64,000 nucleotides of DNA, taken from assembly GCA_013076295.1 (NCBI GenBank), contig RQOL01000430.1, positions 1 to 64,000 on the forward strand, in the 5' to 3' direction. A program made the translations under genes and the position numbers. The notes under the pieces were generated by a model. That model saw only the letters and a list, made by a program, of their open reading frames with translations. It searched no databases and was not told the DNA's origin. Within the stretch, counting starts at the first letter, position 1. Each line of letters opens with the position of its first letter. Shown here one piece after another: positions 11,701 through 26,301 of this stretch. Source of the stretch: Sanderia malayensis (Eukaryota > Cnidaria > Scyphozoa > Semaeostomeae > Pelagiidae).

Positions 11701-14640
11701 GCATGAATCCAAGTAACTGCAGCTAAAAGGTATTAAAAAACACCCTTATTTACTTGTTTTCAGTGATATTAACATTTATTCCCACAATTTAAACATGATT
11801 CCGAAAATAACGTTCATTCCCACAATTTACACATGAATCCGATATGAACGTTCCTTCCCACAATTTATGCATAAATCCCCATAACTACTGCTCACTCTCT
11901 TTAAAATACACCGTTATTTATTTGTTTTCAGTGATATTAACATTCATTCCCACAATTTCAACACGAAACCGATATTAACGTTCATTCCCACAATTTACAC
12001 ATGAATCCTATATTAAAATTAATTCCCACAATTTTCAAATGACTCCACGTAACAACAACTAAAACTTCATGGGATTCATCTTTGGTTCCCCTTTTTCACT
12101 GATGATATTGACACTCATTCCAACAGTTTACACAAGAATCCGATATTAACGTTCCTTCCCACAACATACCCATGAATTCCATAATAACGTTCATTCCCAC
12201 AATTTACACATGAGTCCACGTAATTTCAACTAAAAGAAATTAAATTGCACCTTTATTTTCTTGTTCATAGTGATAATAAGAAATATTACCACATTTTACA
12301 ATGAATCCGATATTAAAATTCATTCCAACAACTTTCAAATGAATCCACGTAACCACAACTAAAACTTAATGAAATGCATCTTTGGTTACGTCTTTTCACT
12401 GATATTGACCACCATTCCCACAATTTACGCATGAATCCAAGTAACTGCAGCTAAAAGGTATTAAAAAAACACCCTTATTTACTTGTTTTCAGTGATATTA
12501 ACATTTATTCCAACAGTTTACACAAGAATCCGATATTAACGTTCCTTCTCACAACATACGCATGAATTCCATAATAACGTTCATTCCCACAATTTACACA
12601 TGAGTCCACGTAATTTCAACTAAAAGAAACTAAATTGCACATTTATTTACTTGTTCTTAGTGATAATAAGAATTATTACCACATTTTACAATGAATCCGA
12701 AACTAAAATTCATTCCAACAACTTTCAAATGAATCCAGGTAACCACAGCTAAAACTATATGGAATGCATCTTTGGTTACGTCTTTTCATTGATATTGATA
12801 CCCATTCCCACAACTTACGCTTGAATCCATGTAACGGCAGCATAAAGGTATTAAAATACACCCCTATTTACCTGTTCTCCGTGATATTAACATTCATTCC
12901 CACAATTTAAACATGATTCCGAAAATAACGTTCATTACCACAATTTACACATGAATCCGATATGAACGTTCCTTCCCACAATTTATGCATAAATCCCCAT
13001 AACTACTGCTCACTCTCTTTAAAATACACCCTTATTTACTTGTTTTCAGTGATATTAGCATTCATTCCCACAAATTAAACATCAATCCAATATTAGCGTT
13101 CATTCTGACAACTTACACGTGAGTCCATGTAACGGCAGCTAAATGGTATTAAAATACTCCCTTATTTACCTGTTCTCCGTGATATTAACATTCATTCCCA
13201 CAATTTAAAAATGATTCCGATATAAATGTTCCTTCCCACAATTTACGCAAGAATCCCCATAACTACAGCACACACTATTTAAAACACACCCATATTTACT
13301 GGTTTCTAGTGATATTAACATTAATTCCCCAAATTTTAACATAAATTCGATATTAACGTTCATTCCAACAATTTACACATGAATCCCATATTAACTTTCA
13401 TTCCCAGAATTTACACATGAATCCGATAGTAACGTTCCTTCCCACAATTTACGCAAGAATCCCCATAACTACAGCACACACTATTTAAAACACACCCATA
13501 TTTACTGGTTTTTAGTGATATTAACATTAATTCCCCAAATTTTAACATAAATCCGATATTAACATTCATTCCAACAATTTACACATGAATCCCATATTAA
13601 CTTTCATTCCCAGAATTTACACATGAATCCGACAGTAACGTTCTTTCCCACAATTTACGCATAAATCCCCATAACTACAGTTCACACTCTTTAAAATACA
13701 CTAATACTTACTGGTTTTCAGTGATATTAACATTCACTCCACAAGTTAACACATGAATCCGGTAAATAACGTTCATTCCCACAATTTACACATGAATCCA
13801 CGTAAATTCAGTTAAACATAAAATGGTACCACTTATTTATATGCCTTTAGTGATAATTACATCTATTCCCACAATTTTCAATGAATCCGATATTATAATT
13901 AATTCCCACAATTTTCAAATGAATCCACGTAAGCACAGCTAAAACTAATTGGAAGGCATCTTTGGTTACCTCTTTTCACTGATGATATTGTTACTTATTC
14001 CCACAATTTACACATGATCCACGTAATTTCAAGTAAAAACATAATAAAGTAGACCTTTATTTACATGTTTTTAGTATAATTACATCTATTCCCACAATTT
14101 ACAATGAATCCGATACTAAAATTAATTCTCACGATTTCAATTGAATCCCCGTAAACATAACTAAAACAATATGGAATGCATCTTTGGTTACGTCTTTTCA
14201 CTGATATTGACACCCATTCCCACAATTTACGCATGAATCCAAGTAACTGCAGCTAAAAGGTATTAAAAAAACACCCTTATTTACATGTTTTCAGTGATAT
14301 TAACATTTATTCCCACAATTTAAACATGATTCCGAAAATAACGTTCATTACCACAATTTACACATGAATCCGATATGAACGTTCCTTCCCACAATTTATG
14401 CATAAATCCCCATAACTACTGCTCACTCTCTTTAAAATACACCGTTATTTATTTGTTTTCAGTGATATTAACATTCATTCCCACAATTTCAACACGAAAC
14501 CGATATTAACGTTCATTCCCACAATTTACACATGAATCCTATATTAAAATTAATTCCCACAATTTTCAAATGACTCCACGTAACAACAACTAAAACTTCA
14601 TGGAATTCATCTTTGGTTACCCTTTTCACTTATGATATTG
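8756..14640 (+). repeat. HOR with ~2.53-kb period (two copies plus a partial third)
   Basis: The marker ATGGTACCACT recurs at 8756, 11290 and 13823, spacings of 2534 and 2533 bp. A second marker (CTTCCCACAACATACCCATG) recurs at 9621 and 12154, also 2533 bp apart. The two full copies run about 8756-11289 and 11290-13822. The third follows for about 0.8 kb and then departs near 14640. Identity looks very high, which implies recent unequal exchange or amplification. Confidence 0.8.
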
Positions 14641-16136
14641 ACACTCATTCCAACAGTTTACACAAGAATCCGATATTAACGTTCTTTCCCACAATTTACG
14701 CATAAATCCCCATAACTACAGTTCACACTCTTTAAAATACACTAATACTTACTGGTTTTCAGTGATATTAACATTCACTCCCACAAGTTAACACATGAAT
14801 CCGTAATAACGTTCATTCCACAATTTACACATGAATCCACGTAATTTCAGGTAAAACATAATAAAGTAGACCTTTATTTACATGTTTTTAGTGATAATTA
14901 CATCTATTCCCACAATTTACCATGAATCCGATATTATAATTAATTCCCACAATTTTCAAATGAATCCACGTAAGCACAGCTAAAACTAATTGGAAGGCAT
15001 CTTTGGTTACCTCTTTTCACTGATGATATTGTTACTTATTCCCACAATTTACACATGAATCCACGTAATTTCAGGTAAAACATAATAAAGTAGACCTTTA
15101 TTTACATGTTTTTAGTGATAATACATCTATTCCCACAATTTACAATGAATCCGATACTAAAATTAATTCTCACGATTTTCAATTGAATCCCCGTAACCAT
15201 AACTAAAACAATATGGAATGCATCTTTCGTTACGTCTTTTCACTGATATTGACACCCATTCGCACAATTTACGCATGAATCCAAGTAACTGCAGCTAAAA
15301 GGTATTAAAAAACACCCTTATTTACATGTTTTTAGTGATATTAACATTTATTCCCACAATTTAAACATGATTCCGAAAATAACGTTCATTCCCACAATTT
15401 ACACATGAATCCGATATGAACGTTCCTTCCCACAATTTATGCATAAATCCCCATAACTACTGCTCACTCTCTTTAAAATACACCGTTATTTATTTGTTTT
15501 CAGTGATATTAACATTCATTCCCACAATTTCAACACGAAACCGATATTAACGTTCATTCCCACAATTTACACATGAATCCTATATTAAAATTAATTCCCA
15601 CAATTTTCAAATGACTCCACGTAGCAACAACTAACACTTCATGGAATTCATCTTTGGTTACCCTTTTTCACTGATGATATTGACACTCATTCCAACAGTT
15701 TACACAAGAATCCGATATTAACGTTCTTTCCCACAATTTACGCATAAATCCCCATAACTACAGTTCACACTCTTTAAAATCACTAATACCTACTGGTTTT
15801 CAGTGATATTAACATTCACTCCCACAAGTTAACACATGAATCCGGTAATAACGTTCATTCCCACAATTTACACATGAATCCACGTAATTTCAGGTAAAAC
15901 ATAATAAAGTAGACCTTTATTTACATGCTTTTAGTGATAATTACATCTATTCCACAATTTACCATGAATCCGATATTATAATTAATTCCCACAATTTTCA
16001 AATGAATCCACCTAAGCACAGCTAAAACTAATTGGAATGCATCTTTGGTTACGTCTTTTCACTGATATTGACACCCATTCCAACAATTTACGCATGAATC
16101 CAAGTAACTGCAGCTAAAAGGTATTAAAAAACACCC

Positions 16137-17624
16137 TTATTTACTTGTTTTCAGTGATATTAACATTTATTTTCACAATTTACACATGAATCCGATATTA
16201 ACTTTCCTTCCCACAATTTACGCACGAGTCCCCATAACTACTGCTCGCACTCCTTAAAATACACCGTTATTTATTTGTTTTCAGTGATATTAACATCCAT
16301 TCCCACAACTTTCAAATAAATCCACGTAGGCACAGCCAAAACTAATTGGAAGGCATCTTTGGTTACCTCTTTTCACTGATGATGTTTACACCCATTCCCA
16401 CAATTTGCGCATGAATCCATGTAACTGCAGCTAAATGGTACTAAAAACACCCTGATTTACTTGTTTTCAGTGATATTAACATTTATTCCCACAATTTAAA
16501 CATGATTCCGAAAATAACGTTCATTCCCACAATTTACACATGAATCCGATATGAACGTTCCTTCCCACAATTTATGCATAAATCCCCATAACTACTGCTC
16601 AATCTCTTTAAAATACACCGTTATTTATTTGTTTTCAGTGATATTAACATTCATTCCCACAATTTCAACACGAAACCGATATTAACGTTCATTCCCACAA
16701 TTTACACATGAATCCTATATTAAAATTAATTCCCACAATTTTCAAATGACTCCACGTAACAACAACTAAAACTTAATGAAATGCATCTTTGGTTACGTCT
16801 TTTCACTGATATTGACCACCATTCCCACAATTTACGCATGAATCCAAGTAACTGCAGCTAAAAGGTATTAAAAAACACCCTTATTTACTTGTTTTCAGTG
16901 ATATTAACATTTATTTTCACAATTTACACATGAATCCGATATTAACTTTCCTTCCCACAATTTACGCACGAGTCCCCATAACTACTGCTCGCACTCCTTA
17001 AAATACACCGTTATTTATTTGTTTTCAGTGATATTAACATCCATTCCCACAACTTTCAAATAAATCCACGTAGGCACAGCCAAAACTAATTGGAAGGCAT
17101 CTTTGGTTACCTCTTTTCACTGATGATGTTTACACCCATTCCCACAATTTGCGCATGAATCCATGTAACTGCAGCTAAATGGTACTAAAAACACCCTGAT
17201 TTACTTGTTTTCAGTGATATTAACATTTATTCCCACAATTTAAACATGATTCCGAAAATAACGTTCATTCCCACAATTTACACATGAATCCGATATGAAC
17301 GTTCCTTCCCACAATTTATGCATAAATCCCCATAACTACTGCTCAATCTCTTTAAAATACACCGTTATTTATTTGTTTTCAGTGATATTAACATTCATTC
17401 CCACAATTTCAACACGAAACCGATATTAACGTTCATTCCCACAATTTACACATGAATCCTATATTAAAATTAATTCCCACAATTTTCAAATGACTCCACG
17501 TAACAACAACTAAAACTTAATGAAATGCATCTTTGGTTACGTCTTTTCACTGATATTGACCACCATTCCCACAATTTACGCATGAATCCAAGTAACTGCA
17601 GCTAAAAGGTATTAAAAAAACATC
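16137..17624 (+). repeat. 744-bp tandem duplication in the satellite
   Basis: Two adjacent copies, about 16137-16880 and 16881-17624. The marker TTATTTACTTGTTTTCAGTG preceding a TATTTTCACAATTT variant occurs at 16137 and 16881. The variant CCTGATTTACTTG occurs at 16451 and 17195. Both pairs are exactly 744 bp apart. The copies looked the same wherever I compared them. Confidence 0.85.
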
Positions 17625-20600
17625 CTTATTTACTTGTTTTCAGTGATATTAACATTTATTCCAAGTTTACACAAGAATCCGATATTAACGTTCCTTCTCA
17701 CAACATACGCATGAATTCCATAATAACGTTCATTCCCACAATTTACACATGAGTCCACGTAATTTCAACTAAAAGAAACTAAATTGCACATTTATTTACT
17801 TGTTCTTAGTGATAATAAGAATTATTACCACATTTTACAATGAATCCGAAATTAAAATTCATTCCAACAACTTTCAAATGAATCCAGGTAACCACAGCTA
17901 AAACTATATGGAATGCATCTTTGGTTACGTCTTTTCATTGATATTGATACCCATTCCCACAACTTACGCTTGAATCCATGTAACGGCAGCATAAAGGTAT
18001 TAAAATACACCCCTATTTACCTGTTCTCCGTGATATTAACATTCATTCCCACAATTTAAAAATGAATCCGATATTAATGTTCCTTCCAACAATTTACACA
18101 TGAATCCCATATTAACTTCATTCCCAGAAAATTATACATGAATCCGATAGTAACGTTTTTTCCCACAATTTACACATGAATCCACGTAATTTCAGCTAAA
18201 ACATAATAAAGTAGACCTTTATTTACATGTTTCTGGTGATAATTACATCTATTCCCACAATTTACAATGAATCCGATATTAAAAATAATTCCCACGATTT
18301 TCAAATGAATCCACGTAACCACAACTAAAACTTAATGATATGCATCTTTGGTTACGTCTTTTCACTGATATTGACACCCATTCCCACAATTTACGCATGA
18401 ATTCAAGTAACTGCAGTTAAAAGGAATTAAAAAACACCCTTATTTACTTGTTTTCAGTGATATTAACATTTATTCCCACAATTTACACATGAATCCGATA
18501 TTAACGTTCCTACCCACAATTTACGCATGAGTCCCCATAACTACTGCTCACACTCCTTAAAATACACCGTTATTTATTTGTTTTCAGTGATATTAACATT
18601 CATTCCCACAGTTTTCAAATTAATCCACATAACCACAGCTAAAACTATATGGAATGCATCTTTGGTTAAGTCTTTTCACTGATATTGACACCCATTCCCG
18701 AAATTTACGCATGAATCCAAGTAACTGCAGTTAAAAGGTATTAAAAAACACCCTTATTTACTTGTTTTCAGTGATATTAACATTTATTCCCACAATTTAC
18801 ACATAAATCCGATATTAACGTTCCTACCCACAATTTACGCATGAGTCCCCATAACTACTGCTCACACTCCTTAAAATACACCGTTATTTATTTGTTTTCA
18901 GTGATATTAACATTCATTCCCACAGTTTTCAAATTAATCCACATAACCACAGCTAAAACTAATTGGAAGGCATCTTTGGTTACCTCTTTTCACTGATGAT
19001 GTTTACACCCATTCCCACAATTTGCGCATGAATCCATGTAAATACAGCTAAAACGTATTAAAATACACCCTTCCTTACTTGTTTTCAGTGATATTAGCAT
19101 TCATTCCCACAAATTAAACATCAATCCAATATTAGCGTTCATTCTCACAATTTACACGTGAGTCCATGTAACAGCAGCTAAATGGTATTAAAATACTCCC
19201 TTATTTACCTGTTCTCCGTGATATTAACATTCATTCCCACAACTTAGGCATGAATGCCATATTAATGTTCCTTCCCACAATTTACACATGAATCCACGTA
19301 ATTTCAGCTAAAACATAATAAAGTAGACCTTTCTTTACATGTTTTCAATCATAATTACATCTATTCCCACAATTTACAATGAATCCGATATTAAAATTCA
19401 TTCCCACAACTTTCAAATGAATCCACGTAACCACAGCTAAAACTATATGGCATGCATCTTTGGTTACGTCTTTTCATTGATATTGACACTCATTTCCACA
19501 ATTTACGCATGAATCCATGTAACTGCAGCTAAAAGGTATTAAAACACCGCCCTATTTAGTTGTTTTCAGTGATAATAACATTCATTCCCACAATTTAAAC
19601 ATGAATTCAATATTAACGTTTAATCCCTCAATTTACAAAGGATCCACGCAAATACAGATAGAAAGACTTAAAATGCACCCTTATTTACTTGCCTTCAATG
19701 ATTTTAACATTTATTCCCACAGTTTAAACATGAATCCGATATTAATGTTTTTTCCCACAATCTACACATCAATCCATGTATTTTTAGCTAAACCAAAATA
19801 AAGTACACCTTTATTAAAATGTTTTAGTTATATTAACATTTATTCCCATAATTTACAATGAATCCGATATTAAAATTCAATCCCACAACTTTCAAATGAA
19901 TCCACGTAAGCACAGCTAAAACTAATTGGAATGCATCTTTGGTTACCTCTTTTCACTGATGATATTTACACCCAATCCCACAATTGGCGCATGAATCCAT
20001 GTAAATACAGCTAAAACGTATTAAAATACACCCTTCTTTACTTGTTTTCAGTGATATTAGCATTCAATCCCACAAATTAAACATCAATCCAATATTAGCG
20101 TTCATTCCCACAACTTACACGTGAGTCCATGTAACGGCAGCTAAATGGTATTAAAATTCTCCCTTATTTACCTGTTCTCCGTGATATTAACATTCATTCC
20201 CACAATTTAAAAATCAATCCGATATTAATGTTCCTTCCCGCAATTTACGCAAGAATTCCCATAACTACAGCACACACTATTTAAAACACACCCATATTTA
20301 CTGGTTTTTAGTGATATTAACATTAATTCCCCAAATTTTAAAATAAATCCGATATTAACGTTCATTCCAACAATTTATACATGAATCCCATATTAACTTT
20401 CATTCCCAGAATTTACACATGAATCCGATAGTAACGTTCTTTCCCACAATTTACGCATAAATCCCCATACCTACAGTTCACACTCTTTAAAATACACTAA
20501 TACTTACTGGTTTTCAGTGATATTAACATTCATTCCCACAATTTACAATGAATCCGATAATATAATTAATTCCCACAATTTTCAAATGAATCCACGTAAC

Positions 20601-23600
20601 CACAACTAAAACTATATGGAATGCATCTTTGATTACGTCTTTTCACTGATATTGACACCCATTCCCACAATTTACGCATGAATCCAAGTAACTGCAGCTA
20701 AAAGGTATTAAAAACACCCCTATTTACTTGTTTTCAGTGATATTAACATTTATTCCCACAATTTACACATGAATCCGATATTAACGTTCCTTCCCACAAT
20801 TTACGCATGAGTCCCCATAACTACTGCTCACATTCCTTGAAATACACCGTTATTTATTTGTTTTCAGTGATATTAACATTTATTCCCACAATTTTCAAAT
20901 TAATCCACGTAACCACAGCTGAAAGTATATGGAATGCATCTTTGGTTAAGTCTTTTCACTGATATTGACACCCATTCCCAAAATTTACGCATGAATCCAT
21001 GTAACTGCAGCTAAAAGGTATTAAAAAACACCCTTATTTACTTGTTTTCAGTGATATTAACATTTATTCCCTGAATTTACACATGAATCCGATAGTAACG
21101 TTCTTTCCACAATTTACGCATAAATCCCCATAACCACAGTTCAAACTCTTTAAAATACACTAATACTTACTGGTTTTCAGTGATATGAATATTCATTCCC
21201 ACAAGTTAACACATGAATCCGGTAATAACGTTCATTCCCACAATTTACACATGAATCCACGTAAATTCAGCTAAAACATAATAAGGTACAACTTTATTTA
21301 CATGTTTTTAGTGATAATTGCATCTAATCCCACAATTTACACTGAATCCGATAATATAATTAATTCCCACAATTTTCAAATGAATCCACGTAACCACAAC
21401 TAAAACTATATGGAATGCATCTTTGATTACGTCTTTTCACTGATATTGACACCCATTCCCACAATTTACGCATGAATCCAAGTAACTGCAGCTAAAAGGT
21501 ATTAAAAACACCCCTATTTACTTGTTTTCAGTGATATTAACATTTATTCCCACAATTTACACATGAATCCGATATTAACGTTCCTTCCCACAATTTACGC
21601 ATGAGTCCCCATAACTACTGCTCACATTCCTTGAAATACACCGTTATTTATTTGTTTTCAGTGATATTAACATTCATTCCCACAGTTTTCAAATTAATCC
21701 ACGTAACCACAGCTGAAAGTATATGGAATGCATCTTTGGCTACGTCTTTTCACTGATATTGACACCCATTCCCACACTTTACGCATGAATCCATGTAATT
21801 GCAGCTTAAAGGTATTAAAAAACACCCTTATTTACTTGTTTTCAGTGATATTAACATTTATTCCCACAATTTACACATGAATCCGATATTAACGTTCGTT
21901 CCCACAATTTACGCATGAGTCCCCATAACTACTGCTCACACTAGTTAAGATACCCCCTTATTTACTGGTTTTCAGTGATATTAGCTAACATTCATTCCAA
22001 CAATTTAGACATAAGTCAGATATTAACGTTCATTCCCATAATTTACACATGAAGCCCATTATAACCTTCTTTCTCACAATTTACACATTAATCCACGTAA
22101 TTTCAGCTAAAACATAATAAATTACACCTTTATCTACATGTTTTTAGTGATAATTACATCTGTTCCCACAATTTACAATGAATCCGATATTAAAATAAAT
22201 TCCCACAATTTTCAAATGAATCCACGTAACCACAGCTAAAGCTATATGGAATGCATCTTTGGTTAAGTTTTTCACTGATATTGACACCCATTCCCAAAAA
22301 TTACGCATGAATCCATGTGACTGCAGCTAAAAGGTATTAAAAAACACCATTATTTACTTGTTTTCAGTGATATTAACATTTATTCCCAAAATTTACACAT
22401 GAATCCGATATTAGCGTTCCTTCCCACAATTTACGCATGAGTCCCCATAACTACTGCTCACACTAATTAAAATACCCCCTTCTTTACTGGTTTTCAGTGA
22501 TATTAGCTAACATTCATTCCCACAATTTAGACAAAAATCAGATATTGACGTTGATTCCCATAATTAACACATGAATGCCATTATAACCTTCTTTCTCACA
22601 ATTTACACATTAATCCACCTAATTTCAGCTAAAACATAATAAATTACACCATTATCTACATGTTTTTAGTGATAATTACATCTGTTTCCACAATTTACAA
22701 TGAATCCGATATTAAAATTAATTCCCACAATTTTCAAATGAATCCACGTAGCCACAGCTAAAGCTATATGGAATGCATCTTTGGTTAAGTCTTTTCACTA
22801 ATATTGACACCCATTCCCAAAAATTACGCATGAATCCATGTAACTGCAGCTAAAAGGTATTAAAAAACACCCTTATTTACTTGTTTTCAGTGATATTAAC
22901 ATTTATTCCCACAATTTACACATGAATCCGATATTAGCGTTCCTTCCCACAATTTACGCACGAGTCCCCATAACTACTGCTCGCACTCCTTAAAATACAC
23001 CGTTATTTATTTGTTTTCAGTGATATTAACATTCATTCCCACAATTTAAACATGATTCCGATATTAACGTTCATTCCCACAATTTACACATGATTTCGAT
23101 ATGAACGTTCCTTCCCACAATTTATGCATAAATCCCCATAACTACTGCTCACACTCTTTAAAATACACCGTTACTTATTTGTTTTCTGTGATATTAACAT
23201 TCATTCCCACAATTTCAACATGAAACCGATATTAACGTTCATTCCCACAATTTACACATGAATCCGATATGAACGTTCCTTCCCACAATTTACGCATGAG
23301 TCCCCATAACTACTGCTCACATTCCTTAAAATACACCGTTATTTATTTGTTTTTAGTGATATTAACATTCATTCCCACAATTTTCAAATAAATCCACGTA
23401 ACCACAGCTGAAAGTATATGGAATGCATCTTTGGTTAAGTCTTTTCACTGATATTGACACCCATTCCCAAAATTTACGCATGAATCCATGTAACTGCAGC
23501 TAAAAGGTATTAAAAAACACCCTTATTTACTTGTTTTCAGTGATATTAACATTTATTCCCTGAATTTACACATGAATCCGATAGTAACGTTCTTTCCACA

Positions 23601-26122
23601 ATTTACGCATAAATCCCCATAACCACAGTTCAAACTCTTTAAAATACACTAATACTTACTGGTTTTCAGTGATATGAATATTCATTCCCACAAGTTAACA
23701 CATGAATCCGGTAATAACGTTCATTCCCACAATTTACACATGAATCCACGTAAATTCAGCTAAAACATAATAAGGTACAACTTTATTTACATGTTTTTAG
23801 TGATAATTGGATCTAATCCCACAATTTACACTGAATCCGATATTATAATTAATTCCAAAAATTTTCAAATGAATACACGTAGGCACAGCTAAAACTAATT
23901 GGAAGGCATCTTTGGTTACTTCTTTTCACTGATGATATTGTTACTTATTCCCACAATTTATACATGAATCCACGTAATTTAAGGTAAAACATAATAAAGT
24001 AGACCTTAATTTACATGTTTTTAGTGATAATTACATCTATTCCCACAATTTACAATGAATCCGATACTAAAATTTATTCTCACGATTTTCAAATGAATCC
24101 ACGTAACCACAACTAAAACTATATGGAATGCATCTTGGTTACGTCTTTTCACTGATATTGACACCCATTCCCACACTTTACGCATGAATCCATGTAACTG
24201 CAGCTTAAAGGTATTAAAAAACACCCTTATTTACTTGTTTTCAGTGATATTAACATTTATTCCCACAATTTACACATGAATCCGATATTAACGTTCGTTC
24301 CCACAATTTACGCATGAGTCCCCATAACTACTGCTCACACTAATTAAAATACCCCCTTATTTACTGGTTTTCAGTGATATTAGCTAACATTCATTCCCAC
24401 AATTTAGACAAAAATCAGATATTGACGTTGATTCCCATAATTAACACATGAATGCCATTATAACCTTCTTTCTCACAATTTACACATTAATCCACCTAAT
24501 TTCAGCTAAAACATAATAAATCACACCATTATCTACATGTTTTTAGTGATAATTACATCTGTTCCCACAATTTACAATGAATCCGATATTAAAATTAATT
24601 CCCACAATTTTCAAATGAATCCACGTAGCCACAGCTAAAGCTATATGGAATGCATCTTTGGTTAAGTCTTTTCACTAATATTGACACCCATTCCCAAAAA
24701 TTACGCATGAATCCATGTAACTGCAGCTAAAAGGTATTAAAAAACACCCTTATTTACTTGTTTCAGTGATATTAACATTTATTCCCACAATTTATACATG
24801 AATCCGATATTAGCGTTCCTTCCCACAATTACGCACGAGTCCCCATAACTACTGCTCGCACTCCTTAAAATACACCGTTATTTATTTATTTATTTTCAGT
24901 GATATTTACATTCATTCCCACAATTTGAACATGATTCCGATATTAACGTTCATTCCCACAATTTACACATGATTTCGATATGAACGTTCCTTCCCACAAT
25001 TTATGCATAAATCCCCATAACTACTGCTCACACTCTTTAAAATATACCGTTACTTATTTGTTTTCTGTGATATTAACATTCATTCCCACAATTTCAACAT
25101 GAAACCGATATTAACGTTCATTCCCACAATTTACACATGAATCCGATATAAACGTTCCTTCCCACAATTTATGGATAAATCCCCATAACTACAGTTCACA
25201 CTCCTTAAAAAACACCATTTTTGACTTGTTTTCGGTGATATTAACATTTATTCCCACAATTTACACATGAATCCGATATTAACGTTTCTTCCCACAATTT
25301 AGGCATGAGTCCCCATAACTACTGCTGAAACTCTTTAAAATACACCGTTATTTATATGTTTTCAGTGATATTAACGTTCACTCCCACAAGTTAACACATG
25401 AATCCTATAATAACCTTCATTCCCACAATTTACAAATGAATCCACGTAATTTCAGCAAAAACATAATAAAGTACTACTTTATTTACATGTTTTCAACCAT
25501 AACTACATCTATTCCAACAATTTACAATGAATCCGATATTAAAATTAATTCCCACAATTTTCAAATGAATCCACATAACAACAACTAAAACTTCATGGAA
25601 TTCATCTTTGGTTACCTCTTTTCACTGATGATATTGTTACTTATTCCCACAATTTACACATGAATCCACGTAATTTCAGGTAAAACATAATAAAGTAGAC
25701 CTTAATTTACATGTTTTTAGTGATAATTACATCTATTCCCACAATTTACAATGAATCCGATACTAAAATTAATTCTCACGATTTTCAAATGAATCCACGT
25801 AGCCACAACTAAAACTATATGGAATGCATCTTTGGTTACGTCTTTTCACTGATATTGACACCCATTCCCACAATTTGCGCGTGAATCCATGTAAATACAG
25901 CTAAAAGTATTAAATTACACCCTTCTTTACTTGTTTTCAGTGATATTAGCATTCATTCCCACAAATTAAACATCAATCCAATATTAGCGTTCATTCCCAC
26001 AATTTACACGTGAGTCCATGTAACGGCAGCTAAAACATAATAAGGTACAACTTTATTTACATGCTTTTAGTGATAATTGCATCTATTCCCACAATTTACA
26101 CTGAATCCGATATTATAATTAA

Positions 26123-26301
26123 CTAGGAAGGCTGGCGCGCTTCGGGCGCCACCTCCCTAGTGTTTTAGCCTTCGATGTGAGTGGAACAGCGATCTTGAAC
26201 AAAAGTGGGGTGGGTTTCTCTTATTTTGGCCTTCGATCTGAGTGGAACAGCGACCTTGAACAAAAGTGGGGTGGGTTTCTGTTATTTTGGCCTTCGAGAA
26301 C
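26123..26301 (-). mobile_element. 179-bp Helitron-like cassette, copy 1
   Basis: A GC-richer insert in the satellite. Read on the minus strand it begins GTTCTCGAAGGCC. It then has two 61-bp tandem repeats (plus-strand starts 26163 and 26224) containing AAACCCACCCCACTTTTG. It ends with a hairpin (TGGCGC-loop-GCGCCA), ten bases, then CTAG. A hairpin just before a CTRR end is the classical 3' end of Helitrons. No transposase is encoded, so it would be non-autonomous. On both sides it is bordered by TTAA (26119-26122 and 26302-26305). The left and right flanks are not adjacent in ordinary satellite: a ~153-bp piece lying between two TTAA sites (compare 34024-34184) is missing. Microhomology-mediated replacement or a TTAA-targeting element therefore remain alternatives. 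Confidence 0.6.

Larger units (their letters stand above)
6923..19560 (+). repeat. Satellite array, block 2
   Basis: Uninterrupted satellite of the same 38 + 92 bp monomer grammar. Characteristic variants are CATGATTCCGAAAATAACG, CACGAAACCGATATTAACG and AATTCCCCAAATTTTAAC. Internal higher-order structure includes ~2.53-kb tandem copies (about 8756-14640) and an exact-looking 744-bp tandem duplication (about 16137-17624), listed separately. Single-base losses cluster at 13740-14160. No gene or RNA gene is seen. Confidence 0.95.

Noticed and set aside
19601..19801. Recurrent 66-codon ORF (also at 29318, 32266, 37665, 56843, 62906) as a small gene family
   Set aside because: It is ordinary satellite copied with each HOR unit. 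It has no motif, no promoter or splice context, and the 59750 copy is broken without consequence.
24021..24224. 67-codon ORF repeated at 51574
   Set aside because: Same reasoning: the two copies belong to the 13.4-kb segmental duplication.
26123..26301. piggyBac-type MITE because of the TTAA borders
   Set aside because: No convincing terminal inverted repeats, and the two TTAA sites pre-exist 153 bp apart in normal satellite, so they are not a duplication. Left open as an alternative.
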